A stretch of 64,000 bases of DNA from Glycocaulis sp050485565 (GTDB lineage: Bacteria; Pseudomonadota; Alphaproteobacteria; Caulobacterales; Maricaulaceae). The notes under the pieces are model-generated. The model was not told where the DNA came from, ran no database searches, and saw nothing but the letters and a program-made list of their open reading frames with translations. The stretch spans positions 62,001 through 126,000 of the forward strand of contig NZ_JBJHBQ010000001.1 in assembly GCF_050485565.1 (NCBI RefSeq), read 5' to 3'. Positions 32,409 through 42,243 of this stretch are shown here, piece after piece. The number at the start of each line of letters is the position of its first letter. Position 1 is the first letter of the stretch. The translations under genes were made by a program, and so were the position numbers.

Positions 32409-34799
32409 TTACCAGTTCACGCGGAGGCGGCCATAGACATAGCGGCCGTTAAAGCCCGCCGGCGAGAAGCTGGAGAAGGGCAGGATGCCGTTGAAGTCCA
32501 GGCCCGCCGGAACATTGTCCGGATAGCTGTCAAAGACATTGTTGGCACCAAGCGCGAAGTTTACCCGCTCGGTGATGTCGATATTGCCCTCCAGGTCGAT
32601 GACCCATTGTTCGGACAGTTTCACATCGCTGGCCGGTGCCGTACCGGGCGACAGCGTTTCACCAAAGCGCGTGGCGCGGACAAAGCCGCCCAGACGGTCA
32701 CGCGACCAGTCGAGGCCGAGGATGAACTTGTCGCGCGGCGTGCCTTCTTCCAGACGCAAGGTTGCCTGACGGCCAAAGATTGTCGGCGGCGGGGTCAGCG
32801 AGGACAGGACGCCGGTAGACTGGATATTGCTCAGCTCGACCGTGTTGTAGTTATAGCCGAACGTCGCATTGAACTCGCCGATATTATCGACCGACCAGCC
32901 ATAGCTGGCCACGATGTCGACACCCTCGGTCGTGCTGTCCGCCGCGTTCAGGAAGAAGCGGGCAGAGGTGACGCCGGCCGGCAGAATGGCCTGCACCTCT
33001 GGCGAGTTCAGGTTCTCCGACAGGAGGATGCGGTCATCAATTTCGATACGGTAGGCATCGATGGTGAGCGCAAACCCGCCGGTGGCGAACACAGCGCCCA
33101 GCGAGTAGTTCACACTGGTCTCCGCCTCCAGCGGCGTCGCGCCCAGAGCAATGGCAACGGGGCTGGAGACCGGGAAGGTGCCGGTTTCAAACGGCACGCC
33201 GCCGGTGAACACCGTCGCGGTCGAGGTGAAGAAGGACTGGTGCAGAGACGGTGCGCGGAAGCCGGTGCTGACCGAACCGCGAAGCGCCAGCGCATCGGTG
33301 AGTTCGAAACGGGCGGCGAGACGGCCATTCAGCGTGTCACCGAAATCGGAATAGTTCTCGTAACGGCCCGCGACCGAGACGGTCAGACGGTCGGTGAGAT
33401 CCGCTTCCAGATCGATATAGGCACTGAAGGACTGGCGGCTGGCATCCACCTCATTGCTGGGCTGGAAGCCGGGGAAGACCTGGCTGCCCGGCGCCCCGGG
33501 GAAAGCGCCCTGGATGTAGGAGCCCGGCTCGCCTGCGCCAATCTCGAAGTTCTCAAAGCGTGCTTCGAGGCCGAGACCGACATTGAGCGGGCTGGCGAAG
33601 GCATCCACCGCATACTGGCGCACAAGGTCGAAATTGGCGACGGCCTGGCTGTAGGCCAGCTGACCGGCATAGAATTCGGTCGGGCTGGCAGCGCCCAGCG
33701 TCGTGTTCAGCGTGTTTCTGATCGTGTAGTCGATCTGGTTGCGGCCATAGACCAGGCTGGCATCAGCCGACCATTCGCCCAGCTCGGCGCGTAGGCCGCC
33801 GCCGACCGAGTAGTCCTCCACTTCCGGCGCGATCAGCGGCAGGAAGCCGTCCGGATAGATGGCCAGTACGTTGCGGGGATCCAGCGCACGGCGGTAGAAG
33901 CCGGCCGAGTCCGCCTCGCGGTTCTGATAGCTGGCAAAGCCGTAAAGCTCGTTGCCATTGGCAAAGGGAATACCGGCATTGGCCAGAAGGGTGATGTCAC
34001 GCGCATTCGGGTTGCCAAAGCGGTGATTGAGGCGGTCAAAGCCCGCTTCGCGCGGATCGCCCGCCGGCTCGTATTGCTGACGCGGATCCGGGCCGGAGCG
34101 ATTGGTGGAGCTGCGGTCACGGAACTCACCTGAAATCGTCAGGAAGCCATCCGCGCCGAGCGGCAGACCCGCCCAGGCGGCGGCGGTGAAGGTTTCGCCG
34201 TCACGCTCGTCACGGTCGCCGCTGAGCAGGGGCACGGTCGTCACGTTCTGGCCATAGGTGAAGGTGGCACCTCCGCCTTCACGCGCCTCGCGCAGGCGCA
34301 CATTGATGACGCCGGCAATGGCATCGGACCCGTACTGGGCGGCCGCGCCGTCGCGCAGCACTTCCACCGCGCCAATGGCGCTGGTCGGGATGGTGTTGAG
34401 GTCAACCGCAGCCGAACCCCGGCCCACCGACCCGTTCAGATTGATCAGCGCGCTGACATGGCGGCGCTTGCCATTGACGAGGGTCAGCGTCTGGTCCGGA
34501 CCAAGCCCGCGCAGGGTCGCCGGACGGACACTGTCGGTACCGTCGGTCAGCGAGGGCTGGGGGAAGGAGAAGGACGGCACGGCATAATTCAGCGCGACAT
34601 TGAGCTCGGTCGAGCCATTGGCTTCCAGCTGTGCGTTGGAAATGACGTCGACGGGCGCAAGGGTCTGCAGGGCGGTGCGCCCTTCTGAGCGCGTGCCGGT
34701 AACGACGATGATGTCATCGGTCGTGGCGGCGGGTTGCTGGGCGATGCCGGCACTGGTGGCAACCAGTGCGATGGCGGTGCTGGTAAGGAGCGTTCTCAT
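32409..34799 (-). CDS. TonB-dependent receptor
   Basis: This 796-residue outer-membrane receptor starts MRTLLTSTAIALVATSAGIA, a signal peptide, with an AGGGGAT ribosome site; an upstream in-frame ATG at 34865 is not favoured. A plug domain follows (about 30-165; DIIVVTGTRSEGRTALQTLA and TLRGLGPDQTLTLVNGKRRH). A 22-strand-type barrel ends in YGRLRVNW, with a C-terminal tryptophan. There is no N-terminal signalling extension. The class imports siderophores, vitamins or oligosaccharides. No transport partner is adjacent, so the ligand is unknown. The divergent LysR gene at 35148 is a candidate regulator by position only. Confidence 0.94.
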   Translation of the reverse strand: MRTLLTSTAIALVATSAGIAQQPAATTDDIIVVTGTRSEGRTALQTLAPVDVISNAQLEANGSTELNVALNYAVPSFSFPQPSLTDGTDSVRPATLRGLGPDQTLTLVNGKRRHVSALINLNGSVGRGSAAVDLNTIPTSAIGAVEVLRDGAAAQYGSDAIAGVINVRLREAREGGGATFTYGQNVTTVPLLSGDRDERDGETFTAAAWAGLPLGADGFLTISGEFRDRSSTNRSGPDPRQQYEPAGDPREAGFDRLNHRFGNPNARDITLLANAGIPFANGNELYGFASYQNREADSAGFYRRALDPRNVLAIYPDGFLPLIAPEVEDYSVGGGLRAELGEWSADASLVYGRNQIDYTIRNTLNTTLGAASPTEFYAGQLAYSQAVANFDLVRQYAVDAFASPLNVGLGLEARFENFEIGAGEPGSYIQGAFPGAPGSQVFPGFQPSNEVDASRQSFSAYIDLEADLTDRLTVSVAGRYENYSDFGDTLNGRLAARFELTDALALRGSVSTGFRAPSLHQSFFTSTATVFTGGVPFETGTFPVSSPVAIALGATPLEAETSVNYSLGAVFATGGFALTIDAYRIEIDDRILLSENLNSPEVQAILPAGVTSARFFLNAADSTTEGVDIVASYGWSVDNIGEFNATFGYNYNTVELSNIQSTGVLSSLTPPPTIFGRQATLRLEEGTPRDKFILGLDWSRDRLGGFVRATRFGETLSPGTAPASDVKLSEQWVIDLEGNIDITERVNFALGANNVFDSYPDNVPAGLDFNGILPFSSFSPAGFNGRYVYGRLRVNW

Positions 34800-35147
34800 G
34801 TATCCAATCCCCTGAGTGGTGAAGGTGCAAAATTGCGGTGTGAAGGCGGCGCTGCGATGCAGCATTCGGGTAGTAAATCCGTCTGGTTTGTCCGGACATT
34901 GTGTCGCGAGCCGTCGATTTCCAGTGTTGGCGGCAGAGATTTATGACAGTCCGGTGACGATAGTGCCCTTTGCGCAACACCGGCGGCGCACCGAACTGAT
35001 CGGGAGCGACGCCGAAAGAATATCTATCGTCATGGTTTCGGGCCTTTCGCCCGCCCCAGGCAAAGGGCGGCTTTCAATCGACAAGCAGCGCTTGAAGTTG
35101 TAGAGACGAAGCGGAATATCAATGCTTCGGGCAATCGAGCAGGCCTA
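34800..35147. other. Divergent intergenic region between the TonB receptor and LysR genes
   Basis: No gene is seen in these 348 bases. Both divergent promoters should be here. LysR proteins usually bind T-N11-A sites in such regions, but no site could be singled out by eye. Confidence 0.5.
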
Positions 35148-36104
35148 ATGATGCCTTTAGAAAATCTCACCGAGCGCGAAACCGCGATTCTGCCCGGTCC
35201 GGGGCTGTTGCCGCTCAATGCCTTGCGCGCGTTCGAGGCGGCGGCGCGGCGCGGCAGTCTTGCTGCGGCTGCGAGAGAGCTGGGCGTAACGCCGGGCGCG
35301 GTATCCCAGCAGATCCGGCTTCTGGAAGACGTGCTGAAGACCCGCCTGCTGGAGCGCACCGGCCAGGGTGTGCTGCTGACCGTGGAGGCCGCCGACGCCG
35401 CGCCGTATCTGCACGAGGCGTTTGCCAGCCTCGCCGAGGCCAGCGCGCGGCTTCGCTCTGCGGGTGCTGCGCCTGCGCGGGTGCGCCTTGGGGTTCCCGG
35501 TGCCTTTGCCGCCGCCTGGCTGGCCCCGCGCCTTGCTCAGGCTGGACGCAATGATGTCAGCCTGATCAGCGATCCCGGCACGGACGATCTGGACCGTTTC
35601 CGGCTGGATATCGAGATTCGCTTCGGGGACGGGCAATGGCCGGGCTATGCGGTGCGGCCTCTGCTGTCCGACAGCCTGATGCCGGCCGTCGCGCCCGACC
35701 TGCTGGAGCAATGCGATGGCGACTGGCGCAAGGCCGTGCTGTCCCTGCCCCTTATCCACGATACCACCCCGGCGCGTGACCCCGCCCAGCCTGACTGGCA
35801 GGTCTGGCTGGCGCGCCGCGGGCTGAACCGGGCGGACATCGCACAAGGCGATCATGTCAGCGCGCCCGACCACGCGGTGCGGGCAGCGGTATCGGGGCGC
35901 GGCGTGGCACTGGTGCGCGCCTCGCTGGCCGAAAACGCCGTGGCAGAGGGACGCCTCATCACCCTCATTGCCGACGGGGTGACGCCGCTCTCCTGGCGCT
36001 ATCATCTATTGTCTCCGGAGGGACGCCCCTTAAGCCGTGGGGCGCGCTCGCTCGCCAGCTTCCTGACCGAAGAGGCAAGGCCCTTTGAAACAGCGGGGGT
36101 CTAG
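35148..36104 (+). CDS. LysR family transcriptional regulator
   Basis: This 318-residue protein has a helix-turn-helix in its N-terminal 90 residues (LNALRAFEAAARRGSLAAAA, RELGVTPGAVSQQIRLLEDV). A periplasmic-binding-protein-like effector domain follows. The pattern, including LPLIHDTTP and a GVALVRASLAENAVAEGRL stretch, resembles the GcvA/AmpR branch. Two adjacent ATGs (35148, 35151) could start it. It is divergent from the TonB receptor gene and lies upstream of a gamma-glutamyltransferase gene on the same strand, so either may be a target. Confidence 0.93.
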   Translation: MMPLENLTERETAILPGPGLLPLNALRAFEAAARRGSLAAAARELGVTPGAVSQQIRLLEDVLKTRLLERTGQGVLLTVEAADAAPYLHEAFASLAEASARLRSAGAAPARVRLGVPGAFAAAWLAPRLAQAGRNDVSLISDPGTDDLDRFRLDIEIRFGDGQWPGYAVRPLLSDSLMPAVAPDLLEQCDGDWRKAVLSLPLIHDTTPARDPAQPDWQVWLARRGLNRADIAQGDHVSAPDHAVRAAVSGRGVALVRASLAENAVAEGRLITLIADGVTPLSWRYHLLSPEGRPLSRGARSLASFLTEEARPFETAGV

Positions 36105-36163
36105 CCAGACCGCCTCCGGCACCACAATTTGATATCCATACCCTTCGACAAGAGAGACCCTCC

Positions 36164-37894
36164 ATGCATCTGACCCGCCTCCTCCTTACCGCCGCCCTGC
36201 CCGTTGCCCTGATTGCCTGCACAGGCGAGGACAGCGCGCCGCGAGGTGCCTCCGGCCCGGTGGCAGGCAGCGAGGAAGCGATGGTGTCCGCCGCCCATCC
36301 GCTGGCGGTGGAAGCCGGTCTGGACGTCCTGCGCCAGGGCGGCGATGCGGTCGATGCCGCCATTGCCGTGCAGATGGTGCTGGGTCTGGTCGAGCCGCAA
36401 AGCTCCGGCATTGCGGGCGGGGCCTTCATGGTGCGCTATGACGCGCAGACAGGCGCTGTGACGGTCTATGACGGGCGCGAGACCGCTCCGGCAGCGGTGA
36501 GCGAAGACTACTGGCTGGACGAAAACGGCGAGCCTCTGGCCTATCTTGATGCCTGGCAGAGCGGCCAGTCCACCGGCGCGCCCGGCGCGGTGGCCATGCT
36601 GGCCATGGCCCATGAGGAGCATGGCCGTCTGGACTGGTCAGCCGGTTTCGAAGCTGGCATTGAACTCGCCGAAGAAGGTTTTCCGCTGTCAGGGCGCACC
36701 TCTTCCATGGCGGCGCGCGTGGCGCAGATTTCCCAGTTGTCGCGGCAGGAACCGGCCCGCTCCTATTTCTACGATGAGGATGGAAACGCCCACCCTGAGG
36801 GCTTCATCCGTACCAATCCGGCCTATGCGGAAACCCTGCGGGCCGTCGCGGCTGACTGGCGCAATTTCTACACCGGCGAGATCGCGCAAGACATCATCGC
36901 CACCGCATCGCGTGATCCGCGCGGCGGGCTGCTGACGCTGGAGGACCTTGAAGGATATGAGCCGATCCGGCGCGAGGCCCTGTGTGTGCCCTACCGCATC
37001 TACCAAGTGTGCTCGGCCCCGCCGCCCTCATCGGGCGCGGTGGCGGTCGGTGCCATCCTGACCCTGCTGGAAGGGTTCGAGATGAGCGCGTTCGGCCCGG
37101 ACACGGTCGAGGGCTGGCATCTCTTCATCGAGGCCAGCCGCCTGGCCTATGCCGATCGGGACCAGTATGTCGGCGATCCGGCCTTTGCCGATGTGCCGGT
37201 AGAGGGCCTGCTGGACCATACATACCTCACCGAGCGCCGCCGCCTGATCTCCATCGATGCAGCGATCCCGGCAATTAGTCACGGTACGCCGCCCGGCGCG
37301 CCGGAGGTCATAGCCGATACGACGCCGGACAGCCCCGGCACCACGCACTATTCCATCCGCGACACGTTCGGCAATGTCGTCTCGATGACCACCACGGTGG
37401 AGTCCATTTTCGGCAATAACCGGATGACGCAAGGCGGATTCCTGCTCAACAATCAGCTGACCGATTTTGCCTTCGTGCCGCGCGATGCAGACGGGCGCAC
37501 CCACCCGAACGCGCCCACGGGCGGCAAGCGTCCACGCTCGTCCATGTCGCCTACAATCGTGCTGGATGCGGAGGGCGATTTCCTGATCGCCACCGGCTCA
37601 CCGGGCGGCAATTCCATCGTCGCCTACACGGCCAAGACGCTGGTTGCGATGCTGGACTGGGGGATGACACCGCAGGAGGCGGCAGCCCTTCCCAATGTTG
37701 TGGCGCGCGGCGATGTGGTCAGCATTGAGAGCGGCTTTGATGCGCAGCTGCTGGAGGGCTTGCGCGCGCTCGGCCACCAGATACGCGGCGAGCAGGGCGA
37801 AAACTCCGGCATCCACATCATCCGCAGGGGCGACGACGGCACGCTGGAAGGCGGGGCAGATCCGCGCCGGGACGGCGTGGCCGGACGGCCTTAG
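36164..37894 (+). CDS. ggt: Gamma-glutamyltransferase
   Basis: Ggt cleaves gamma-glutamyl bonds of glutathione and related peptides in the periplasm or envelope. The 576-residue precursor begins with a lipoprotein-type signal (MHLTRLLLTAALPVALIAC). It includes the large-subunit signature GGDAVDAAIAVQMVLGLVEP and the autoprocessing nucleophile threonine at about residue 393 in GTTHYSI. GKRPRSSMSPTIV and TGSPGGNSI complete the small-subunit site. Self-cleavage before Thr393 would give two subunits. It follows the LysR gene by about 60 bp. All key residues are present. Confidence 0.95.
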   Translation: MHLTRLLLTAALPVALIACTGEDSAPRGASGPVAGSEEAMVSAAHPLAVEAGLDVLRQGGDAVDAAIAVQMVLGLVEPQSSGIAGGAFMVRYDAQTGAVTVYDGRETAPAAVSEDYWLDENGEPLAYLDAWQSGQSTGAPGAVAMLAMAHEEHGRLDWSAGFEAGIELAEEGFPLSGRTSSMAARVAQISQLSRQEPARSYFYDEDGNAHPEGFIRTNPAYAETLRAVAADWRNFYTGEIAQDIIATASRDPRGGLLTLEDLEGYEPIRREALCVPYRIYQVCSAPPPSSGAVAVGAILTLLEGFEMSAFGPDTVEGWHLFIEASRLAYADRDQYVGDPAFADVPVEGLLDHTYLTERRRLISIDAAIPAISHGTPPGAPEVIADTTPDSPGTTHYSIRDTFGNVVSMTTTVESIFGNNRMTQGGFLLNNQLTDFAFVPRDADGRTHPNAPTGGKRPRSSMSPTIVLDAEGDFLIATGSPGGNSIVAYTAKTLVAMLDWGMTPQEAAALPNVVARGDVVSIESGFDAQLLEGLRALGHQIRGEQGENSGIHIIRRGDDGTLEGGADPRRDGVAGRP

Positions 37895-37930
37895 GGGGAA
37901 GCCCCATCTTGAACTCCCGGCCAGCAACCT

Positions 37931-38128
37931 ACCCGCGTTTCCCCGACGCACGTCGGGGTCCAGTCTCTTTTTGATGCTCCGCGCATCCGCGCGTCGCTGC
38001 GGGCAATCCCCGATCAAGCCGGGGACAGGCAGTGCCCGGCGGCCGGTCGGCCTTGCAGGCCGCGACTTTCCGCGGAACATCGCAACGCGGCCTGCCCCCG
38101 GCTACGACCGGGGGATGCGTTGCGGAAC
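37931..38128. repeat. Palindrome cluster (family R3, copy carrying an inserted hairpin)
   Basis: The gap after ggt begins with the CCCCGACGCACGTCGGGG hairpin near 37936, then CCCCGATCAAGCCGGGG and CGGTCGG-CCTTGCAGGCCG hairpins. It ends with CGCGGAACATCGCAACGCGG (38071-38090), a 24-bp hairpin segment (38091-38114; CCCCCGG-CCGGGGG arms) and ATGCGTTGCGGAAC (38115-38128). The outer parts are the exact reverse complement of 2937-2970, which lacks the 24-bp insert. No gene is apparent between 37895 and 38142. Confidence 0.85.
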
Positions 38129-38142
38129 CAAGAAGAAGCTCC

Positions 38143-39201
38143 CTACCCCGCCACCACGCTTACAAAAGCCGGATCCAGGGAGAGAGACACCGCATCACCG
38201 GCATGTGCCGGGTGGCTGACCGGCGCGCGGGCGGTCACGCGTTCGCCAGTTGCCAGCGCGATCAGGAGCACGACCACAGGGCCGGCGGGGCGGCGCGCGA
38301 GGATATGGCCCTGAGGCCCGCGCCCACTGCCCGCACCGACCAGAATGCCTTCCGGGCGCACCAGCACGGTGACCGCACTGCCCTCAGGTTGAGGCGCGGC
38401 GGCCGCGCCCAGCGGGGTTGCCGCCTTGCCGCCCTCAACCCTGCTGGCAAAGGCTTCCGCATCGCCCAGCATGCGCGCCGCGCTTTCGCTGGCCGGAGCC
38501 AGATAGAGCGCATCGGGCGTGCCGGACTGGATAATGATGCCCCGCTCCATCAGCGCGATCTCGTCGGCACTGGCCAGCGCATCTTCGGCGTCGTGCGTGA
38601 TGATGAGCGAGGCCGTGCCGGAGCGGCGCAGCACGTCCAGCGTCATCGCTGAAAGGTCCGCGCGCAGCCGCCGGTCCAGCCCGCTGAACGGCTCGTCCAG
38701 CAACATGACAGACGGTTCGGGCGCGAGCGCGCGTGCCAGCGCGACGCGTTGCTGCTCACCGCCTGAAAGCTCGTGCGGATAGGCGCGCGCGCGGTGGGTC
38801 AGCTCCACTGCGGCCAGGCTGTCGATAACGCGCTGGCGGCGTTCATCGCCGGTCAGATGGCGCAGGCCGAAAGCCACATTCTGAATGGCGGTGAGATGCG
38901 GAAACAGGGCGTAATCCTGAAACACCACGCCGCAGCGCCGCCGCTCCGGTGCCAGATGCACGCCCGGCCCGCTCCACACATTGCCGTCAGAGCGTATCTC
39001 GCCCGCATGCAGGCGCTCCAGCCCGGCAATCGCCCTGAGAAGCGTGGACTTGCCCGCGCCCGACGGTCCCAGCAGCGCTGTTACCTGACCGGCACGCAGA
39101 GACAGATCGGCCCCGCGCACGGCAACACCGTCCGCGCCGCCAAGGCGCACCTCGGCGCGGGTGATGGTCACGCGCGGTGTATGGTCCGCCATCATGTTCA
39201 T
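38143..39201 (-). CDS. fbpC: ABC transporter ATP-binding protein, FbpC type
   Basis: This is the ATPase of a ferric-iron importer. The 352-residue protein has Walker A GPSGAGKSTLL (about 46-56), the Q-loop, the signature LSGGEQQRVALARALA, Walker B VMLLDEPFSGLD and the H-loop LIITHDAEDALA. A C-terminal TOBE-like beta domain follows (about 270-352). The start overlaps the end of the permease gene by four bases. An internal ATG (39192) is possible. Gene order substrate-binding protein / permease / ATPase matches Fbp/Afu systems. Confidence 0.93.
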   Translation of the reverse strand: MNMMADHTPRVTITRAEVRLGGADGVAVRGADLSLRAGQVTALLGPSGAGKSTLLRAIAGLERLHAGEIRSDGNVWSGPGVHLAPERRRCGVVFQDYALFPHLTAIQNVAFGLRHLTGDERRQRVIDSLAAVELTHRARAYPHELSGGEQQRVALARALAPEPSVMLLDEPFSGLDRRLRADLSAMTLDVLRRSGTASLIITHDAEDALASADEIALMERGIIIQSGTPDALYLAPASESAARMLGDAEAFASRVEGGKAATPLGAAAAPQPEGSAVTVLVRPEGILVGAGSGRGPQGHILARRPAGPVVVLLIALATGERVTARAPVSHPAHAGDAVSLSLDPAFVSVVAG

Positions 39202-40865
39202 TCGGCCAGCCCCGGTATCGCTTCGGAGGGTGGCACGGCATCGCGCGCGCGCTCGGTTGCCGTGATGCGCCGGGCAATCCAGATCATCGCCGGCAACGCC
39301 GCCACGACCAGCAGCACGGCTGGCAGGGCCGCTTCGCCCAGCCTTTCATCGGCTGCATAATTGTGCGCGGTCACGGCCAGCGTGTTCATGTTGAAGGGCC
39401 TTAAGATCATCGTCGCGGGAAGCTCTTTGAGAACCTCCACAAATACAAGCAGGCCCGCCAGCGCGACACCCGATGAGACCAGCGGCCAATGGACGCGCCG
39501 GGCGAGCTCCAGCGGTCTTGCCCCCAGCGAGCGCGCCGCTGCATCCAGCGACGGCGTGACGCGTGACAGCGCGCTTTCGCTGGGGCCGATGGCAGCCGCG
39601 ATGAAACGCGCCTGATAGGCAAAGATCAGCGCCAGCGCGCTGCCCGTCAGCACCAGCGGGAAGGGCGAGCCGGTGAGGATACGCCAGCTGGTATCCAGCC
39701 AGCCCTGCAGCGTGCCGAAGATGATGAGCACGCCCAGCGCCGCCACCGCGCCGGGTACGCCGTATCCCATTGCGGCGATGCGCGCAGAGGCCCTTCCGGC
39801 AAGCTTTCGGGTACGGATGGCATAGGCAAGGCCCAGCCCGATACCGGCCGCCAGAAGCCCCGATACGCCCGCCAGCACCAGCGAGTTTACCGCCGCATCC
39901 ATCAGCCCGGCGGCGGCCGGCGTATAGGCCGCCCGCCAGCCCAGCCTTGCCGCCGGGATGACGAGACCCATCAGCACGGGCAGCAGGCAGGCAAAGGCCG
40001 CCAGCATTCCGGCGAGCGGGGAGAGGCTCTGACGGCGAAACGCGCGCACATGGCCCGACGCGGCTGTCTGCCGGGCGCGGCGGCGCAAGGCCCGCTCGGC
40101 CATGAAGATGAGGAAGGTGATCGAGACCAGCAGCATGGCAAGACGCGCCGCATCGGGGATGGAGCCTTCGCCCGCCCAGGCGCGCATCAGCGCCACGGTG
40201 AGGGTCGGCGCGCCCAAATGACTGACCGTGCCATAGTCTGCCAGCGCCTCCATCACGACCAGCGCCAGACCCGCGGCGATGGCCGGGCGCACCATGGGCA
40301 GGGCGGTGCGGGCAAAGGCGGCAAAGGGCGAACAGCCGAGCGTGCGGGCCGCGTCATAGGCATCGGCGGACTGGGCCGAGAAGCTCTCGCGCGCCAGCAG
40401 ATAGACATAAGGGTAGAAGACGAGGCCAAAGATCGCGCCCGCGCCCAGCGGCCCGTGCACGGCCGGCACCAGCCCGCCCAGCGGGCCTGCGCCTTGCGTC
40501 AGATCATACCAGCCATAGGCCGCCGCATAGGCCGGCATGGCCAGCGGCAGGGCCAGCATCCACTGGAAGAGATTGCGGCCCGGAAACACATAGCGCGTGA
40601 CCAGCCAGGCCGTGCCTGTGCCGATAACACCGGCGAGCGTGGCCGCCGTCAGACCGACAATCGCGGTATTGATGAGAAATTCTGCCAGACGCGTATTGGC
40701 GATGTGGATCAGATAATCGCTCCACGGACCGGACACGCCCAGCCACACCACGGCCAGCAAAGGCGCAGCGCACAAAAGGCCCGCAAAAGCAGCGAGCCAG
40801 ACAGGATGCAATCCTGTCCGGCCCGTCAGCGTGCGGCGGAGTGTGGCAGTATCGGTTATGGCCAT
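39198..40865 (-). CDS. fbpB: ABC transporter permease, FbpB type
   Basis: This 555-residue inner-membrane protein is a fused double permease with about twelve transmembrane helices. It has two copies of the transport signature (EAA-type loops near DAARTLGCSPFAAFARTALP and DAAARSLGARPLELARRVHW), which contact the ATPase. This architecture is characteristic of ferric iron (FbpB/SfuB) and some thiamine permeases. It overlaps the substrate-binding gene by 10 bp and the ATPase gene by 4 bp, showing a tightly coupled operon. Confidence 0.94.
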   Translation of the reverse strand: MAITDTATLRRTLTGRTGLHPVWLAAFAGLLCAAPLLAVVWLGVSGPWSDYLIHIANTRLAEFLINTAIVGLTAATLAGVIGTGTAWLVTRYVFPGRNLFQWMLALPLAMPAYAAAYGWYDLTQGAGPLGGLVPAVHGPLGAGAIFGLVFYPYVYLLARESFSAQSADAYDAARTLGCSPFAAFARTALPMVRPAIAAGLALVVMEALADYGTVSHLGAPTLTVALMRAWAGEGSIPDAARLAMLLVSITFLIFMAERALRRRARQTAASGHVRAFRRQSLSPLAGMLAAFACLLPVLMGLVIPAARLGWRAAYTPAAAGLMDAAVNSLVLAGVSGLLAAGIGLGLAYAIRTRKLAGRASARIAAMGYGVPGAVAALGVLIIFGTLQGWLDTSWRILTGSPFPLVLTGSALALIFAYQARFIAAAIGPSESALSRVTPSLDAAARSLGARPLELARRVHWPLVSSGVALAGLLVFVEVLKELPATMILRPFNMNTLAVTAHNYAADERLGEAALPAVLLVVAALPAMIWIARRITATERARDAVPPSEAIPGLAE

Positions 40866-41896
40866 CCCACCCGGTCAAAAATGCGCTGGGCTTCCGCGCC
40901 GTTTTCGCCCAGCGCGTTGACGTTCAGATCACGCGCCTCGAAACCGGCAAACCCCTCAAGAACGGTGTTGTCATAGCTGACAGACGGGTCGGCGGGAAAC
41001 TCGTTGGTAAGCTCGGCAAAGGCGCGCTGGGCCCGCTCTGACAGAAGGAAGGCCAGAAGCGCGCGCGCCGCTTGCGGATTGGGCGCATTGGCGGCAAGGC
41101 CCGCGCCGGAGATATTTACGTAGGTGCCGCCACGGCCCTGATCGGGGAAGACGATGCCGACAGCCTCGCCCACCGCGCGGTCTGCACTGTCAGAGGCGTT
41201 CAGCAAACGGCCAAGATAGTAATGATTGACGATGGCAACATCGCATTCGCCAGCAGCCACGGCGCGGATCTGGTCGGTGTCACCGCCTTGCGGGGCGCGG
41301 GCGAGATTCTGCGCGATGCCGCGCGCGAAGGCTTCGGCGGCCTCTGCGCCATCTTCGGCGATCATGCCTGCGACCAGTGACTGGTTATAGACATTGGAGG
41401 AAGAGCGCACGCACACCCGGCCTTCAAACTCCGGGCTTGCGAGGTCTGCATAATTTTGCACCTCGGACGGGTCCACGCGGTCCTGTGCATAGACGATGAC
41501 GCGGGCGCGGGTTGCGAAGCCGAACCAGAGATTACCGGGATGCACCAGAGCATCGGGTACCCGGTCCAGCATGCCGCCCAGATCGTCTGCGGGCTGGAAC
41601 AGACCCGCCTGCTCGGCCCGGTGCAGACGCCCGGCATCCACCGTGATGATGACATCGGCCTGCGAACGCTCGCCATCAGCGCGCACACGCTCGATCAGCA
41701 GATCACCGCTTGCCTCGACCAGATTGATGCGGATGCCGGTCTCCTCGGTGAAGGCACGGAACACCTCCTGATCGGACGCGTAATGGCGCGCGGAGAACAC
41801 GTTGACGACGCTGTCCTGTTCGGGCTGGCCGCAGGCGGCAAGGCCAAGCGTTGCAATGACGGCACCGACAAGGCCGTAGCGGAGGCGTTCTGACAT
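40856..41896 (-). CDS. fbpA: Ferric iron ABC transporter substrate-binding lipoprotein
   Basis: FbpA-type proteins capture Fe3+ in the periplasm. From the chosen ATG (GAGGAAT ribosome site) the protein has 346 residues. It has a lipoprotein signal ending LGLAAC and the N-terminal NVFSARHYASDQEVFRAFTE typical of the family. The tandem tyrosines in VNHYYLGRLL are the ones that coordinate iron in relatives. An upstream in-frame ATG at 41938 lacks family sequence. It is the first gene of the operon. An inverted repeat at 41978 is a candidate iron-regulator site. A thiamine-binding role is less likely given the tyrosine pair. Confidence 0.93.
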   Translation of the reverse strand: MSERLRYGLVGAVIATLGLAACGQPEQDSVVNVFSARHYASDQEVFRAFTEETGIRINLVEASGDLLIERVRADGERSQADVIITVDAGRLHRAEQAGLFQPADDLGGMLDRVPDALVHPGNLWFGFATRARVIVYAQDRVDPSEVQNYADLASPEFEGRVCVRSSSNVYNQSLVAGMIAEDGAEAAEAFARGIAQNLARAPQGGDTDQIRAVAAGECDVAIVNHYYLGRLLNASDSADRAVGEAVGIVFPDQGRGGTYVNISGAGLAANAPNPQAARALLAFLLSERAQRAFAELTNEFPADPSVSYDNTVLEGFAGFEARDLNVNALGENGAEAQRIFDRVGWP

Positions 41897-41977
41897 GACA
41901 TTCCTCTTCCATCTGGGGCCGCCGGACCCGGACATCACACGATGCCGGGCCAGCGGTATCGATGCGTCATGCCAGTT

Positions 41978-41994
41978 TTGCGAACGCTTCGCAA
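41978..41994. promoter_or_regulatory. Inverted repeat upstream of fbpA, possible metal-regulator operator
   Basis: TTGCGAACGCTTCGCAA is a perfect inverted repeat (7-bp arms, 3-base centre) located 82 bp before the fbpA start codon. Its TGCGAA-TTCGCA arms are reminiscent of alphaproteobacterial Fur-type boxes. The position is right for iron repression, but the match is by eye only. Confidence 0.45.
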
Positions 41995-42243
41995 GAGCAA
42001 GTCTGAATTAACTGGTACCCGATGCAGCCGCCAGCGAAGCGTGAGCGTTTCCCAAGGGGAAAGACAACATTTCCATGACGGCGATATCGAAAATCGGCGC
42101 GCCAATGGTCACTTTAAAGTGATCCGTATTTGATGGCGCAGCCTTGGCCTTGGCGCACGCGCAAACCGGCATCGACTGCCCTTGCAGGCACTGGCCTGCG
42201 GGCAGTCGAAAATCCGGTATTACACAGATTTAATGAGGAAATC

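Noticed and set aside
41897..42243. Riboswitch upstream of fbpA
   Set aside because: Only a short inverted repeat is seen. No conserved aptamer could be recognised.
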